Assembly: GCA_039654915.1 (NCBI GenBank)
Contig: CM077599.1
Location: 10,170,501-10,234,500 of the forward strand
Direction of reading: 5' to 3'
DNA: 64,000 nucleotides
DNA from: Aquilaria yunnanensis
Lineage: Eukaryota > Streptophyta > Magnoliopsida > Malvales > Thymelaeaceae
How positions within the stretch are numbered: position 1 is the stretch's first letter; the number at the start of each line of letters is the position of its first letter. Position numbers and translations under genes: made by a program. The notes under the pieces are model-generated. The model saw nothing but the letters and a program-made list of their open reading frames with translations. It was not told the origin of the DNA and did not search any database. Positions 44,859 through 57,285 of this stretch are shown here, one piece after another.

Positions 44859-46096
44859 AAGATTTGTTGTGCTCATCAAAGCCAACTTATCTCCTACTGT
44901 GATAAACCCATAAGAACTATATTACATATGAATTGATGGATGATGGAGATCATGTCACATGAGACTTAATTCATCTTTGTAGTTCTTTAAAAAGGTGTTC
45001 ACAATCTATGAGTATATACATGGGTTGATTACTCATAAAAGATTGCACATATGACATTACTATATGAGATAGAGTGATTTGTCTCAATCACTGGAATATT
45101 GGTTCCTAATGCGTATGTGGATATTTATGGAGATAAATATTTGAACAGGACCAAAACAATTACTCTTAGACCTTCAACTGTTGAGAAAGAGTAAATGTTA
45201 TTTATTCCGTAGACTTGAGAATAATATGAATTTAAATGTATACTTTATGTGATTTTGATATGTCAACCAATGATGCCTATTATAGGATATACTTGGACAT
45301 GTTGGATCACATAAATGTAACATGTTAAGTTCATGATTATTCAGCATAGAATTCACCGCTCTTGAAATAAGAGTGAATATTGTGGAGTAAGTCTTTTGGT
45401 TTTTCGGATTAAGAAATCCACGTGGTCGATTTAGAAAAATATTGTTTTGGAAATATTATTTTCTATATATAAAATTATATATATGGTATATATAGATTTT
45501 ATAAATGTTTTTCTAAATTGTTTAGAGTCCGAATAAACTTGAAGAGACGTGCACATATTTAATTCCGTATTGACAGTACCACGACTTGGATGTGGTTGGT
45601 CTAGTCTGGATTATGTGCAACAATATTGGACGGTGAACGGAATAGAATAAAATGGGTACTTGTGAATTGTCTCTGAAATCCTGGGAGATTTTACAAGGTC
45701 GTATAATATGTTGTACTGACTTGTAAACAATAAATTAGTGAAGGACTAATTTGACAGGATTAAGAGATCCCAAGGGTCCCACGCCACATTCTAAACTCTA
45801 CCCGGTCAAACTTCTAAGAGAAGTTGTACTTTAGCTTCTGAGAGAAGCTATTGTACTTTTTGCCTATAAAAGGAGTGGTTGTGTATTATTGAAAATAGAG
45901 AGATAATTAGTCCAGAAACAATAATAGCACAAACACTCATATAGTGCAACCGGAAGAGAAGGAATTCGAGCGTGTTAAGCTTGGAGAATTCTGCATTTGT
46001 GGAATTTCGAAAACAAGGTACCCGTGTGATTATTTCTACAATCCGATCCTGGTGTACGCTAAGTTAATAGCGTGAAACTCGTTCGGATTCCCAACA
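44856..46096 (+). repeat. Copia 5' LTR
   Basis: Starts TGAAAGATTTGTTG and ends GGATTCCCAACA. The promoter TATAAAAG is at 45865-45872, with transcription expected to start about 30 bp later. The opening TGA also serves as the stop codon of the truncated NLR-like frame. Confidence 0.95.
45865..45872 (+). promoter_or_regulatory. TATA box of the copia 5' LTR
   Basis: TATAAAAG in GCCTATAAAAGGAGTGG, about 230 bp before the LTR end, is the likely core promoter of the element's genomic RNA. The 3' LTR has the same box at 52919-52926. Confidence 0.75.
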
Positions 46097-46097
46097 G

Positions 46098-46109
46098 TGG
46101 TATCAGAGC
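46098..46109 (+). other. Copia primer binding site
   Basis: TGGTATCAGAGC, one base after the 5' LTR, is complementary to the 3' end of initiator tRNA-Met, the usual primer for plant copia reverse transcription. Confidence 0.92.
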
Positions 46110-47957
46110 ATGTTTATGATTGTGGAATAATATTTTGTGTGTTTTTCACGAATTTAATTTCTTGATTTTCGTGTACTGTTCATGTGATGAACACAAACAC
46201 ACAAAACCCACACGGATCTGAATCCTTGCTTGTTTTTGAATGATCTTGTTGTTTTCGTTGCTGCTGGATTTTTGTTGAGAACAAGAATACTCCGAAAACA
46301 ATTCTGTTATTGAGAAAAGAAGATCTGGTTGATTTTTTGAGATTAACCAAAAAATTGCCCGTTTTGATCACGACACTCCCCGGCCACCACCGTCCGTGAA
46401 AGTCACTGGCGGATGGCTCGGTTTCGTAGTATCAAGGCCGAAGGCCAATAGCCCCATGGTTTGGAGGTCTGATTTCGCTTCAATCGGATTGAATTTTGAT
46501 TCGTTACGAATCTGGGTTTATGAAAAGTTCAAGAACCCTAACATTTATTTTTGAAATTAAATGTTGTGTGTGCGAAATTGATCAAAAGGAATTGTTCCAT
46601 TGTGATCTTTGGCCTTCAAGGAACAAAACCCATATAAATTTGTAGTCGTTTGACGGCGAAAACGTCGCCGGAAAAGTCGCGACGGTCGCGGCTTCCGGGC
46701 AGGCCACCGAGCTTGAAACGACTGCTGTCGGCCATGGGGATGCCGCAGGTAGGGCCGCCGGTTCCCTGGGAGGGAGCGCCGCCCCAGCTGGTGGCATCTG
46801 GAGGCCGAAACGGCGGCGGCGGCTGGCGGGATGGAGCTCCTGCTGGCTGCTGCTGGTGTGCGTCGCGTAGGAGAAGGGGAGCTCCTGCTGCTGCTGGTTG
46901 CGACGCGAAGAGGGAAAGAAAATGGGCAAGTGGGCCGCGAGCTGGAAGGCCCATTAGATGGGCTAAGCCTAGCAGCTTTATTTTTTTAGAAAAGGCCCAA
47001 ATAGGCCACATTTCTTTTAAAACCCAACAGTAAAAACGTTTTACTGGCCCAAATGGTTTTCTTTATTTATTCCAAGTTCCCAATTTATTTATTAATTTCA
47101 GAAATTAAATATTTTGAATATTTATTTTTCTGGAATGGTTTATTTCTGAATAATGGATGCTTTATTTAGTGGGAGCTTATTTGCATGATTATTTCATTTA
47201 TTGAAATTTTGCAAATATGGATGAATGCATGATAATTGCTTGAATTTATTGTTGAGAATTATTATGCATGCTTGTGCAAATGTTGCAATATATTTTACAG
47301 TTATGGTGATAATTGTGAAAATGAATTTGTGTTTTGAATTGTTCAAAATACAAAATAAATTCCCTCAGTATTTAAATATCAAGTGTGAGAGATAGAAAAT
47401 TATATCTTTAGAAGATTAATTTTCTAAAGGCTTTCCATTGTCGTAAATAATAAGTATGGATATTGTTGACTTAGTTTGATACCAAAAGGAGATGATTAAG
47501 TTGATGATAATTTGTGCTTATTGATTTACTTTATGGTGATAATGGATGTGTTATAGCCAAGTGGGGGCTTAATTAAAATGATTTAGTTTCTCACAGCAAT
47601 ATGATACATCTAGACAATGGGTGTACACTTGACTAAAGAGATATGCCGATCTAAAATGGATGGTGGGTATATTGTCTTTAGAAGCCAAAATTAAAAAAAA
47701 AAAAATAAGAATCTTATAAATGTTATAAGATAAATATAGCATGATATTTGCTTCATTATTGTTAGATTAATGCCAAAAGGAGTAGTCTTACAATTAAATG
47801 AAGTTCTTGTTTTTCTAATTGCTCATATGTGATATGTTATGGTCATGAGGGTGACTTTGAATGCAATTAGTACTTTCTTGTATATGATACATTAAGAAAA
47901 TATTGATTTTCTCCGCTATGCCTTATGTATTTTGTTTGTGTGTTCTTTGATAGAATC
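46110..47957 (+). other. Long copia leader with a GC-rich block
   Basis: An untranslated leader of about 1.85 kb lies between the primer site and Gag, long for a copia element. 46370-46440 and especially 46640-46935 are strikingly GC-rich (CGGCGGCGGCGG, GCTGCTGCTGG) in an otherwise AT-rich element. Short open frames exist on both strands of the block, but none resembles a protein I know. The block may be a captured fragment or a structured packaging region. Confidence 0.6.
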
Positions 47958-50900
47958 ATGAACAACATTAGTCCTCAGTTTGCTAAGAATCTGGAAGAGA
48001 ACCGCCTTAATGGGGCAAACTATTGTGATTGGAAGAGAAACCTTGACATTGCGCTCACTGCAGGGAAGTTGGCACATGTTTTGAACGAGTTGCCACCTGA
48101 ACTTCCCCCTCTTGATAATGATCATAAAGAGGAAAAGAAAGCATATGATGTTTGGCATGAGCATGATTCCTTGGCTAAGTGCTATATCTTGGCATCTCTC
48201 GAGAATAGGCTTCAGCAGCAGTATGAAAAGATGCCAACTGCTAAGGAAATTATGAATAGCCTAAAAGAGATGTTTGAGATGCAGAATCGTTCTGCTAGGA
48301 TGAATGCCATGCAAGGGCTTATGTCCACCAAAATGGTTGAGGGAACACCTATTCATGATCATGTGATGACCATGATTGGGTATATCAATGTGTTGGATTC
48401 CCTTGGCGCTGAAATGGACCATACGACCAAGATAGACATTATCTTGTGCTCGTTGCCTAAGTCATTCAATAACTTTGTTTTGAACTTTCATATGAATGAC
48501 AAGGTAGTGACACTTCCTGAACTGCGCAATATGTTGCAAAGAGCAGAAGAGTTGCTTAAGAAGGATAAGCCCATCATGGTCATGGAAGGACAGTCCTCCA
48601 CGACCAGGCGCAAGAATAACAAAAAGAACAAGGGCAAGAACCCTCTTCAAGTTAGGAATGAGTCTAAAAAGAAGGGGAAGGACAAGTCCAGAGATGAATG
48701 TCATTTCTGTGGTAAGAAAGGTCACTGGAAGCGTAATTGTAAACATTACATTGCTACAATGAACAAGAAACCATCAGATGGTAAGTCTTCTGTCTTTATC
48801 ATTGAGACAAACTTAATGCATGGAATTACGAATTCCTGGTGTCTTGATTCCGGGGCAACCACTCATGTGTGTAACACATGGCAGGGGTTCCAGGAAACAA
48901 GAAGGCTGAGTGAAGGAGAGATCTCATTGTTGATGGGATCAGATGCAAGAGTTACAGCCATATCTTTAGGAACTTTTAAATTAGTTCTTTTAGATGGAAC
49001 CACTCTTTATTTGAAAGATTGTCTTTATGTGCCGCAAGTTAGGAGAAATTTAATTTCTGTTTCGAAATTGGATGATATGGGATATTCATTCCTATTTCGT
49101 AGTAAAGTTACGATTAAATTTCGTAACAAATTTGTGGCAAGTGGTTTCAAAAATGATGGTCTTTATTTCTTGCATACCCTTCATGAAAGCAGCATGAATG
49201 TTGAATCTGAACCATGTGATGGAAATGGTTCAACAAAGCGAAAAAGGGAAGAGATAGTTCCCACTTATCTTTGGCATTTGAGACTTGGTCATATTAACGC
49301 CAAAAGAATTCAAAGGTTGGTTAAGGATGGTCCTTTGAGTTTCTTAACATTAGAAACTTATCCAACCTGTGAATCTTGCGTTCAGGGAAAGATGACTAGA
49401 TTACCTTTTTCTGGAAAAGGTGAAAGAAGCTCAAATGTATTAGATCTCATACATACTGATGTATGTGGACCTATGAACCACATGGGAAGAGGTGGTATCT
49501 ATTATTTCATCACTTTCACTGATGACTATTCTAGATACGGGTACATCTACCTATTACAACATAAATCGGAAGCCTTTGAAAAGTTCAAAGAATTTCGAAA
49601 TGAAGTTGAGAAACAAAAAGGTAGAAGTATCAAGTGCCTTCGCTCCGATAGAGGAGGCGAGTACCTCTCCGATGAGTTCAGAGGTTATCTTAAAGATAAT
49701 GGAATTCTCTCACAATTGACACCACCGGGAACACCACAACTCAATGGTGTTTCTGAGAGAAGAAATCGTACCTTATTGGATATGGTGCGCTCAATGATAA
49801 ACATGGCCGATCTGCCAGTGTCTTTTTGGGGTTATGCGTTAGAGACCGCTGTCTATCTGTTGAATAGAGTTCCAACTAAATCGGTCCCAAAAACTCCATA
49901 CGAGTTATGGACTAACAAAAGACCGAGTGTGAGACACTTGAAAATTTGGGGCTGTCCTGCACATGTCAGGAAGCAAAAATTTACAAAGTTGGAATCTAGA
50001 ACAGAAAGATGCCTATTTGTAGGATACCCAAAAGACACTATGGGTTATTATTTCTATAATCCAAATGAACAAAAGGTGTTCATTAGTAGAGATGCGGTCT
50101 TCTTGGAAGAAGATTTTATGGTTGACTCTAGGAAAGATAATGAGATTATCTTACAAGAGTTAACTGAAACATCTGATAGTACTGCTTCTGATGATAGTAC
50201 TCGAGTTAATATTCCTTTAGAGCCTATTCGAAGAAGTTCAAGGATCATTCGTCCGCCTCAAAGGTTGACACTTCTGAATGAATCATTCATGATGATTTCA
50301 GAAAATTGCGAACAAGATCCTAGAACATATGATGAGGCAATGAAGGATATTGACAGGGATAGATGGATTGATGCTATGAATTCAGAAATGGATTCTATGC
50401 ATAAGAATCAGGTCTGGACTCTTGTAGATCCACCAATCAATATTAAGACTATTGGTTGTAAATGGCTTTATAAGAGAAAACGAGGACCTGATGGAAAGGT
50501 GGAAACCTTTAAAGCAAGATTAGTGGCAAAGGGGTATAATCAAAAGGAAGGAATTGATTATGAGGAAACCTTTTCGCCAGTGGTCATGCTTAAATCCATC
50601 AGAATTCTGTTAGCCGTAGCTGCATACTATGACTACGAGATATGGCAGATGGATGTAAAAACTGCCTTCTTGAATGGGTATCTTGATGAAGATATCTATA
50701 TGAACCAACCTGCAGGATTTGTATCTAGTGGGGAGGAACAGTCAGTATGTAAGCTGAATAGGTCCATTTATGGACTTAAACAGGCTTCCAGAAGTTGGAA
50801 CATCCGTTTTGATGAGACAGTTAAACAATTTGGCTTCTCACAAAATCCGGATGAAGCTTGTGTCTATAAGAAGACACAAGGGAGTGCTATCACATTCCTT

Positions 50901-51893
50901 GTCCTATATGTTGATGACATTCTACTCATTGGGAATGATGTAGAAATGTTATCAGCAGTGAAGCTATGGTTGTCCACTCATTTTTCTATGAAGGATTTGG
51001 GTGAGGCATCATATGTCCTTGGTCTTAAGCTCTATAGAGATAGAAGCCGAAGATTGTTGGGGTTATCTCAATCTACTTACATTGATAAGATCGTGGCTAA
51101 GTACAACATGCAAGATTCCAAGAAAGGCTTCGTGCCTTCTCGACATGGAATCATCCTTTCCGAAAAGATGTCTCCTAAGACTGATGAGGAATTGGATAAA
51201 ATGAAACGCTGCCCTTATGCTTCTGCTGTTGGCAGCATCATGTATGCAATGTTGTGTACTAGGCCCGATATAGCACAAGCAGTGAGTGTTGTAAGTAGGT
51301 ACCAATCCAACCCTGGGGAAGGTCATTGGACCGCTGTTAAGCATATTTTGAAATATCTTAACAGGACAAAGCATTATTGCTTAGTCTATGGTGGTGGTTC
51401 ATTGGAAGTAAAAGGATATGTTGATTCTGACTTCCAATCTGATCCAGATGATGGTAAATCGAATTCTGGATTCATTTATGGACTAAATGGTGGGGCTTTC
51501 AGTTGGAGGAGCTTTAAGCAAAGTACTGTAGCTGACTCTACAACTGAAGCCGAATACATTGCCGCTTCTGAAGCAGCAAAAGAGGCTGTTTGGATCAAGA
51601 AGTTCATTCAGGAACTTAGAGTTGTTCCAAACATAGAATCTCCAATTACTCTGTACTGTGATAACACTGGGGCTGTTGCTCAAGTCAAAGAGCCCCGTGC
51701 TCATCAACGCATGAAGCACGTACAGAGGAAATTTCACTTGATAAGAGAAATTGTCAAAAGAGGAGATGTAAGCATCATAAAAATTGCTTCAGCGGAGAAC
51801 GTGGCAGACCCACTGACTAAACCGTTGTCTCAAAAGGTTTTTGAGAAACATGTAAAGGAAATGGGTCTTAGAATAGTTGCTGATTGGCTTTGA
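47958..51893 (+). CDS. Copia Gag-Pol polyprotein
   Basis: One open frame of 1311 codons from the ATG at 47958 ([11 protein letters not shown], the usual start in this group); an in-frame ATG at 47925 would add 11 residues. Domains in order (residues from 47958): UBN2-type Gag with [14 protein letters not shown] near 20-35; CCHC knuckle [14 protein letters not shown] near 247-260; aspartic protease [12 protein letters not shown] near 294-305; GAG-pre-integrase [13 protein letters not shown] near 440 and [14 protein letters not shown] near 474; integrase core with [30 protein letters not shown] and [13 protein letters not shown]; reverse transcriptase with [20 protein letters not shown] and catalytic YVDDILLIG near 984; RNase H with [14 protein letters not shown] and YCDNTGAV near 1233. 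All catalytic motifs are intact and there is no frameshift, so it looks active. Domain order PR-INT-RT-RH places it in Ty1-copia. Confidence 0.96.
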   Translation: MNNISPQFAKNLEENRLNGANYCDWKRNLDIALTAGKLAHVLNELPPELPPLDNDHKEEKKAYDVWHEHDSLAKCYILASLENRLQQQYEKMPTAKEIMNSLKEMFEMQNRSARMNAMQGLMSTKMVEGTPIHDHVMTMIGYINVLDSLGAEMDHTTKIDIILCSLPKSFNNFVLNFHMNDKVVTLPELRNMLQRAEELLKKDKPIMVMEGQSSTTRRKNNKKNKGKNPLQVRNESKKKGKDKSRDECHFCGKKGHWKRNCKHYIATMNKKPSDGKSSVFIIETNLMHGITNSWCLDSGATTHVCNTWQGFQETRRLSEGEISLLMGSDARVTAISLGTFKLVLLDGTTLYLKDCLYVPQVRRNLISVSKLDDMGYSFLFRSKVTIKFRNKFVASGFKNDGLYFLHTLHESSMNVESEPCDGNGSTKRKREEIVPTYLWHLRLGHINAKRIQRLVKDGPLSFLTLETYPTCESCVQGKMTRLPFSGKGERSSNVLDLIHTDVCGPMNHMGRGGIYYFITFTDDYSRYGYIYLLQHKSEAFEKFKEFRNEVEKQKGRSIKCLRSDRGGEYLSDEFRGYLKDNGILSQLTPPGTPQLNGVSERRNRTLLDMVRSMINMADLPVSFWGYALETAVYLLNRVPTKSVPKTPYELWTNKRPSVRHLKIWGCPAHVRKQKFTKLESRTERCLFVGYPKDTMGYYFYNPNEQKVFISRDAVFLEEDFMVDSRKDNEIILQELTETSDSTASDDSTRVNIPLEPIRRSSRIIRPPQRLTLLNESFMMISENCEQDPRTYDEAMKDIDRDRWIDAMNSEMDSMHKNQVWTLVDPPINIKTIGCKWLYKRKRGPDGKVETFKARLVAKGYNQKEGIDYEETFSPVVMLKSIRILLAVAAYYDYEIWQMDVKTAFLNGYLDEDIYMNQPAGFVSSGEEQSVCKLNRSIYGLKQASRSWNIRFDETVKQFGFSQNPDEACVYKKTQGSAITFLVLYVDDILLIGNDVEMLSAVKLWLSTHFSMKDLGEASYVLGLKLYRDRSRRLLGLSQSTYIDKIVAKYNMQDSKKGFVPSRHGIILSEKMSPKTDEELDKMKRCPYASAVGSIMYAMLCTRPDIAQAVSVVSRYQSNPGEGHWTAVKHILKYLNRTKHYCLVYGGGSLEVKGYVDSDFQSDPDDGKSNSGFIYGLNGGAFSWRSFKQSTVADSTTEAEYIAASEAAKEAVWIKKFIQELRVVPNIESPITLYCDNTGAVAQVKEPRAHQRMKHVQRKFHLIREIVKRGDVSIIKIASAENVADPLTKPLSQKVFEKHVKEMGLRIVADWL

Positions 51894-51899
51894 ATCGCA

Positions 51900-51908
51900 A
51901 GTGGGAGA
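51900..51908 (+). other. Copia polypurine tract
   Basis: AGTGGGAGA-type purine run directly before the 3' LTR (TG at 51910), the primer for plus-strand DNA synthesis. Confidence 0.8.
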
Positions 51909-51909
51909 T

Positions 51910-53150
51910 TGAAAGATTTGTTGTGCTCATCAAAGCCAACTTATCTCCTACTGTGATAAACCCATAAGAACTATATTACATATGAATTGATGGATGATGG
52001 AGATCATGTCACATGAGACTTAATTCATCTTTGTAGTTCTTTAAAAAGGTGTTCACAATCTATGAGTATATACATGGGTTGATTACTCATAAAAGATTGC
52101 ACATATGACATTACTATATGAGATAGAGTGATTTGTCTCAATCACTGGAATATTGGTTCCTAATGCGTATGTGGATATTTATGGAGATAAATATTTGAAC
52201 AGGACCAAAACAATTACTCTTAGACCTTCAACTGTTGAGAAAGAGTAAATGTTATTTATTCCGTAGACTTGAGAATAATATGAATTTAAATGTATACTTT
52301 ATGTGATTTTGATATGTCAACCAATGATGCCTACTATAGGATATACTTGGACATGTTGGATCACATAAATGTAACATGTTAAGTTCATGATTATTCAGCA
52401 TAGAATTCACCGCTCTTGAAATAAGAGTGAATATTGTGGAGTAAGTCTTTTGGTTTTTCGGATTAAGAAATCCACGTGGTCGATTTAGAAAAATATTGTT
52501 TTGGAAATATTATTTTCTATATATAAAATTATATATATGGTATATATAGATTTTATAAATGTTTTTCTAAATTGTTTAGAGTCCGAATAAACTTGAAGAG
52601 ACGTGCACATATTTAATTCCGTATTGACAGTACCACGACTTGGATGTGGTTGGTCTAGTCTGGATTATGTGCAACAATATTGGACGGTGAACGGAATAGA
52701 ATAAAATGGGTACTTGTGAATTGTCTCTGAAATCCTGGGAGATTTTACAAGGTCGTATAATATGTTGTACTGACTTGTAAACAATAAATTAGTGAAGGAC
52801 TAATTTGACAGGATTAAGAGATCCCAAGGGTCCCACGCCACATTCTAAACTCTACCCGGTCAAACTTCTAAGAGAAGTTGTACTTTAGCTTCTGAGAGAA
52901 GCTATTGTACTTTTTGCCTATAAAAGGAGTGGTTGTGTATTATTGAAAATAGAGAGATAATTAGTCCAGAAACAATAATAGCACAAACACTCATATAGTG
53001 CAACCGGAAGAGAAGGAATTCGAGCGTGTTAAGCTTGGAGAATTCTGCATTTGTGGAATTTCGAAAACAAGGTACCCGTGTGATTATTTCTACAATCCGA
53101 TCCTGGTGTACGCTAAGTTAATAGCGTGAAACTCGTTCGGATTCCCAACA
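51910..53150 (+). repeat. Copia 3' LTR
   Basis: The same 1241 bp as the 5' LTR, with one difference noticed by eye. Its TATAAAAG (52919-52926) points towards the severed NLR tail at 53151-53314, about 230 bp downstream, and could drive chimeric transcripts. Confidence 0.95.
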
Positions 53151-53314
53151 AGTTGAACATCAAAGGGGAAGTTACGTGGTGGAATGCGTTGGAGTGGGAA
53201 AACCAGCAACTCCGAAGCCGTATCAAATTCAAAGAAATTGAGAGGAAGAGAGATTTGATAAGTCAACTGGTCGACAATAAATTTATCGTCCTTGCATACA
53301 AACAAGAATGTTAA
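53151..53314 (+). pseudogene. Severed C-terminal coding tail of the NLR-like gene
   Basis: It begins with the second AGTTG copy. From 53156 the frame that was open before the insertion continues for 52 codons to TAA at 53312-53314. It encodes KGEVTWWNALEWENQQLRSR followed by a charged helix. KGEVTWW corresponds to EGEQGWWERLQ at the C terminus of the minus-strand NLR (about 27530-27560), which confirms that this is the natural end of the protein. It is open and undamaged, consistent with recent separation. Confidence 0.9.
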
Positions 53315-54139
53315 GCATAAGCAGGTAACTTCTCACCCATTGCAATGATGCTATCTGATTTCCATCCACAGTTCCAAGTTTTAAACTTTGTAAGCACTTC
53401 AACTTAAAAGCAGCTTCCATTGGCAGGTTTTCGACAAAATGGAACCTTGTGGGGACGTGATAGACTTATGTTTCAAGTTCAAGAGTACTGCCGTGAATGG
53501 ATGTTATTCAGCTTTCTTTTTTACTTTTTCTTTTTTGTCTGCAGCCAAGAGTCGAGCTACTGTAGCAGACAGGAAACAACCTGATGTGTGATGTCTATAC
53601 GTGTGGATCTTATTCTATTCATGCATGTAACCTACCTCCTCTTGTTGAGGTAACCCTGTCATTCTCTGCATAACGTTGAAGCCGGTTTGATCTGGAAATC
53701 CGCATAATCGGCATTGAAGTCTTTTATGTATGGCGGCGTCCACAACTGCATCAAATAGAGCAATGACTCAAAATAAGAACTTACAAATTTATGGTAGGTA
53801 GTAACTAAAAGATGATAATAACTGCAAGCAAGGTTCTCTTAGAATTTAAATCTAGTTTATATACGCCAATAAAAAACATTTTCATAGCTCATTTTTGTTA
53901 AATTCTTTATACCTCTAATAAAAAGTTTTGCTCCCAAATTGGAAGATCAACCCAACCCTCTCGACTCCTCCCAAAATAGCTGGAAGGATGCGTGTGGATA
54001 TGCTATAATTAACTTAAATCTAGTTAGTTTAATTTCGTGTCTTCAGACTGTAGCTGATGAGAACTAGTAAACGAAATTGATCGCCGGTTCAGAATACACT
54101 ACTCTAGCTGTTTTAGATCATGAATTTGATCAATCAGGC
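53315..54139. other. 3' flank of the NLR-like gene
   Basis: No coding region seen. A pyrimidine tract with TTTTTTGTCTGCAG at 53532-53545 could be an acceptor for a 3' UTR exon. Confidence 0.45.
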
Positions 54140-54590
54140 TAGGATTATAATGAGCAACAGTATTCTGGCTCGCTTGCAGCTGGGAGAGGCAGAGGCAGAA
54201 GCAGCGGCAGCAGAGGCGGAGCCTTTTTATTTTTCCGACCATGTCATGTGGCTCCCACGCGCACCAGCATCACCCTTTCTTGATGCAGATTCAAAGAGTT
54301 TTCCTCAAATCGATGCTTCAGATCAAAATCTGACATCCTGATACATGCCCATTATTTCTCACGGAATAATAGAATTAAGCAGCCTGTGGAAGCAGATCTC
54401 TTAGATTTGGCTAGGTGAGCCTCTCGCCACAGCCGCCAAGAACAAGACTCTTTCCAGAGATTAAAAAGTTGGTTTTCTGTTTTCTGCTATGATTTTTCAC
54501 GGATGTTTCCCTTGTGGGTTGATGACTGGCCGTGCCGCGAAGACATGATCACAAGAATTTGAGGGTAATGTTGTGGCTCACCCGATTGTT
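54140..54590 (+). pseudogene. Second relic of an NLR N-terminal region
   Basis: It aligns with 24901-25350 along its length (CTGGCTCG-CTGCAGCTGGGAGAGG, CTTTCTTGATGCAGATTCAA, CAAAATCTGACATCCTGATA, then ATGATCACAAGAATTTGA) and, through CACCCTTTCTTGATG, with the NLR exon near 42310. Frame changes and stops exclude a coding gene. A GAGGCAGAGGCAGAAGCAGC trinucleotide-like expansion at 54187-54215 is specific to this copy. Confidence 0.72.
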
Positions 54591-55236
54591 GCATCATATA
54601 AAAATAAAAAAATATTACAAAATTATTTTAAGATGAAAAAGATTGAGTATAGTTTTTTTATTTTTGCATCTTTTTATATATTCTAATTATCTTTAACATA
54701 ATTTTTCTAATATAAATAAAATATATATGAAAGACAATATAAGTACAAATTAAAGATTAAAAGAGAGAGCCAGATAGAATTGCAACAATTTTCAAATCTC
54801 AACCATGATAGTATTTATGAAGATTTTTATTATTTATGAAAATTTTTTGTAAATAAAAAAAATAACACCAATATTTATTTTAAAGTTTGTGTATGTATAG
54901 TATTTTGATGTATATGATTTACAATAAAATAATTTGAAAGACTCATTTTTTTCCTAACCCATTAACCACTTAACCAGGTATAGTGCACAGCATATGGCTG
55001 TAAATTGAAAAATGAAATTTACAGAAAAACATTATATGTAAAATACTATGAAATACATATGCCATTGCTTCCCTTGTGATAAATTGACAAAGTACAAACA
55101 TATACATACCACATATTGGATATCTGCAGTTTACTATGAAATTTAGATCCATAACTGTTGGTGGGACTAGTTTACCTGCGTTCTACGCAACTGCTTATGT
55201 GTGTATCTCCCTCTCTGAAGTCTATGCATCATATAA
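54591..55236. other. AT-rich spacer before duplication copy B
   Basis: No gene or element recognised. Similarity to copy A begins at about 55237. Confidence 0.5.
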
Positions 55237-55978
55237 AAATTATGTGACTCAACATTTTCTAGGATAATATGTCTTCGCATCAAATGGGGGTTTATCTGCA
55301 TGGGCGTAATGTAAATAGGTTGAGCCCACCCGACCTGAGGTTTATTTAGTTAAGCTTTCAGTAATCACTCGATTAGTCCATTTGCTTATCAAACCTAACG
55401 AGTCTTCTGTCATTATTTAAAAAGAAATATTTTCAACAATATTACCCTTCCTAGAGTTAAATAATGAGCACACATGTAGTGGTCGAGCCAAGATTTTGGG
55501 TTAGAATGTGCAATTTAAGTTGTTTTAATATAAAGTCTACTTCATTTATCTCGTTCTAGTTCAACCTTTTATATTTTTTAACTAAAATTTGGCTTGGATA
55601 TATTCATATCTAATATTATATACTAAAGTAATATCATTTTTATGTCCAGAAGCTTCTTTTCCTTAACTTTTGCTTTGTATTTTTACTCTTACGCTAACAC
55701 CTCCCATCTTTTATACTGATGTTTTAATTTTATCCTTTCATTAGTTATAAGATTACATTTTTTTTTCAATTACCATGATATTTAAAAGGAAAGTCAATTA
55801 TATATTAATTCTAAAATTTATTCATACCAAATTTGAAAACTCAATCTTGTAAATATATAACTTCTATAAAGAAATACTATATTTATTTTAGGCCAAAATG
55901 TATTGTTAGTCCCTTAATTTTGTCAATTCACACGAGTTAATCCCTCAACTTCGACTCAACACGACTTAGTCTTCCAAC

Positions 55979-57193
55979 TAGGGGTGGAAACGAGCCGAGC
56001 CGAGCCGAGCCCGAACACCCCTAGCCTCGAAGCTCGGCTCGTTTAGAATTGTCTCGGCTCGAAGCTGGGCTCGAGTTCAACGAGCTCGAAAAAATGGGCT
56101 CAAAGCTCAGCTCGAAAAAGTTTGAATTTGACTTAATAAGCTCAAAGCTCGAATCAGGCTCGATAAGCTCGAAGCTCAAAGCTCGAAGCTCGAATCGAGC
56201 TCAAATTGATGTTAAAATTTTCAGAACAAACAAAAACCAAAACTGACCCATCTCTCTTTTCCTCTCCTCATGTTCATCCAGAACATGTTCTAAAAACCTG
56301 TTGAATTTCTTGCTCAAATTATTCATCCTCTTTATGTTCCCCTGCAAATCCAAAAACCTGACCCACAGAATCGAATTGCCGATGTCCAGAACCCTCATTA
56401 AGCAAGAAAAGCTCATCCAACATCTCCTTGAACTCCTCCGGCATCACGATTTCGCTCTTGTCGGACGACTCCGTGTACTTCTTCCCTAGAACCATCTGGC
56501 CGATCACGTTTAGGCTCAGATTCAAGAGGTGATCTTTGACGATGATGGATTTTGGGGAGGATTTGAAGAGATTGAATGGGAAAAGTTTCAATTCTTGTCT
56601 TCTGATGTACTCGTAGGACTCGAGTCTCTTGGTGCTGAAGAGTTCGAGGAGGCACATATGGCAAGCCTGCCACCAGTAAGGGCCGTATGGAGACTAGGTG
56701 ATGTTGGAGTAATTGTAGGTGGTGTACTTGCTCGCGGCAATTTTTGGCCGACCAGTGAAGACGACGTCATGAGTTTTGAGGATGGCTTTGGTGTTGTCAA
56801 CGGAGGAGGCGACGAGGACAGGGAAGGAGCCAAAGTGGAGTGTCGTGAAGAGGCAAGGCGCAAGGTAGGCCCGACAGGGTTCACTGGAATGTCGGGCTCG
56901 AAACTCGGGAAGCGAAGGGCACAAGAACTTTGGTCTGGTGGTGGTGACTGGCGAACAAGATTAGGGATTTAAGGGTAAGTAAATTATATTATATTATATT
57001 TTTTACTAGGCTCGTTAAGCTCGATAAGTATTCGAGCCAAACACTGTCCCGCTCGAAGCTCAACTCGTTAAATATTCGAGTTTATCTAATAGCTCAAAGC
57101 TCGGTTCGAGACTCGTTAAGCTCGACTCGAAAAAAAAAAATTGAGCTCGAGCCCAAACCGTTTGATAAGCGGCTTGACTCGTTTCCACCCCTA
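55979..57193. mobile_element. hAT-like element nested in the MULE TIR, copy B, carrying a P450 fragment
   Basis: Ends TAGGGGTGGAAACGAGCC / CTCGTTTCCACCCCTA with target copies CTTCCAAC (55971-55978) and CTTCTAAC (57194-57201, one change since copy A). It has more GAGCTCGAAGCTC subterminal units than copy A (1215 versus 1134 bp). Confidence 0.88.
56245..56925 (-). pseudogene. Captured CYP71-clan P450 fragment, copy B
   Basis: The same region as in copy A: DNTKAILKTHDVVFTGRPK, STKRLESYEYIRR, NVIGQMVLGKKYTE, PEEFKEMLDELFLL, then IRFLDLQ-like text in another frame. The stop before the C-helix in copy A is Tyr here (PYGPY), but the WRxxR motif has become WWQAC. Each copy therefore gathered its own lesions, as expected for non-functional sequence. 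Confidence 0.8.
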
Positions 57194-57285
57194 CTTCTAA
57201 CTTTAAAAAATGTTGTGACTTAATCCCTAAACTTAGAGAAATTAAGCGAGTTAGACCGTCAGTAGATGGTCAATAAACTGTAAAA

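Larger units (their letters stand above)
44856..53150 (+). mobile_element. Complete, very young Ty1-copia LTR retrotransposon
   Basis: This 8295-bp element has two 1241-bp LTRs bounded by TG...CA, a primer binding site, one uninterrupted Gag-Pol frame, a polypurine tract and a 5-bp AGTTG duplication. The LTRs appear identical except for one C/T difference (GATGCCTATTATAGG in the 5' LTR, GATGCCTACTATAGG in the 3' LTR). It is inserted in the coding sequence of the NLR-like gene in the same orientation. All parts needed for autonomous transposition appear present. The lineage within Ty1-copia was not determined. Confidence 0.96.

Noticed and set aside
46582..47033. Protein genes on either strand of the GC-rich copia leader block
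   Set aside because: Low-complexity Gly/Ala/Arg/Pro-rich frames in a GC-rich repeat; no domain seen.
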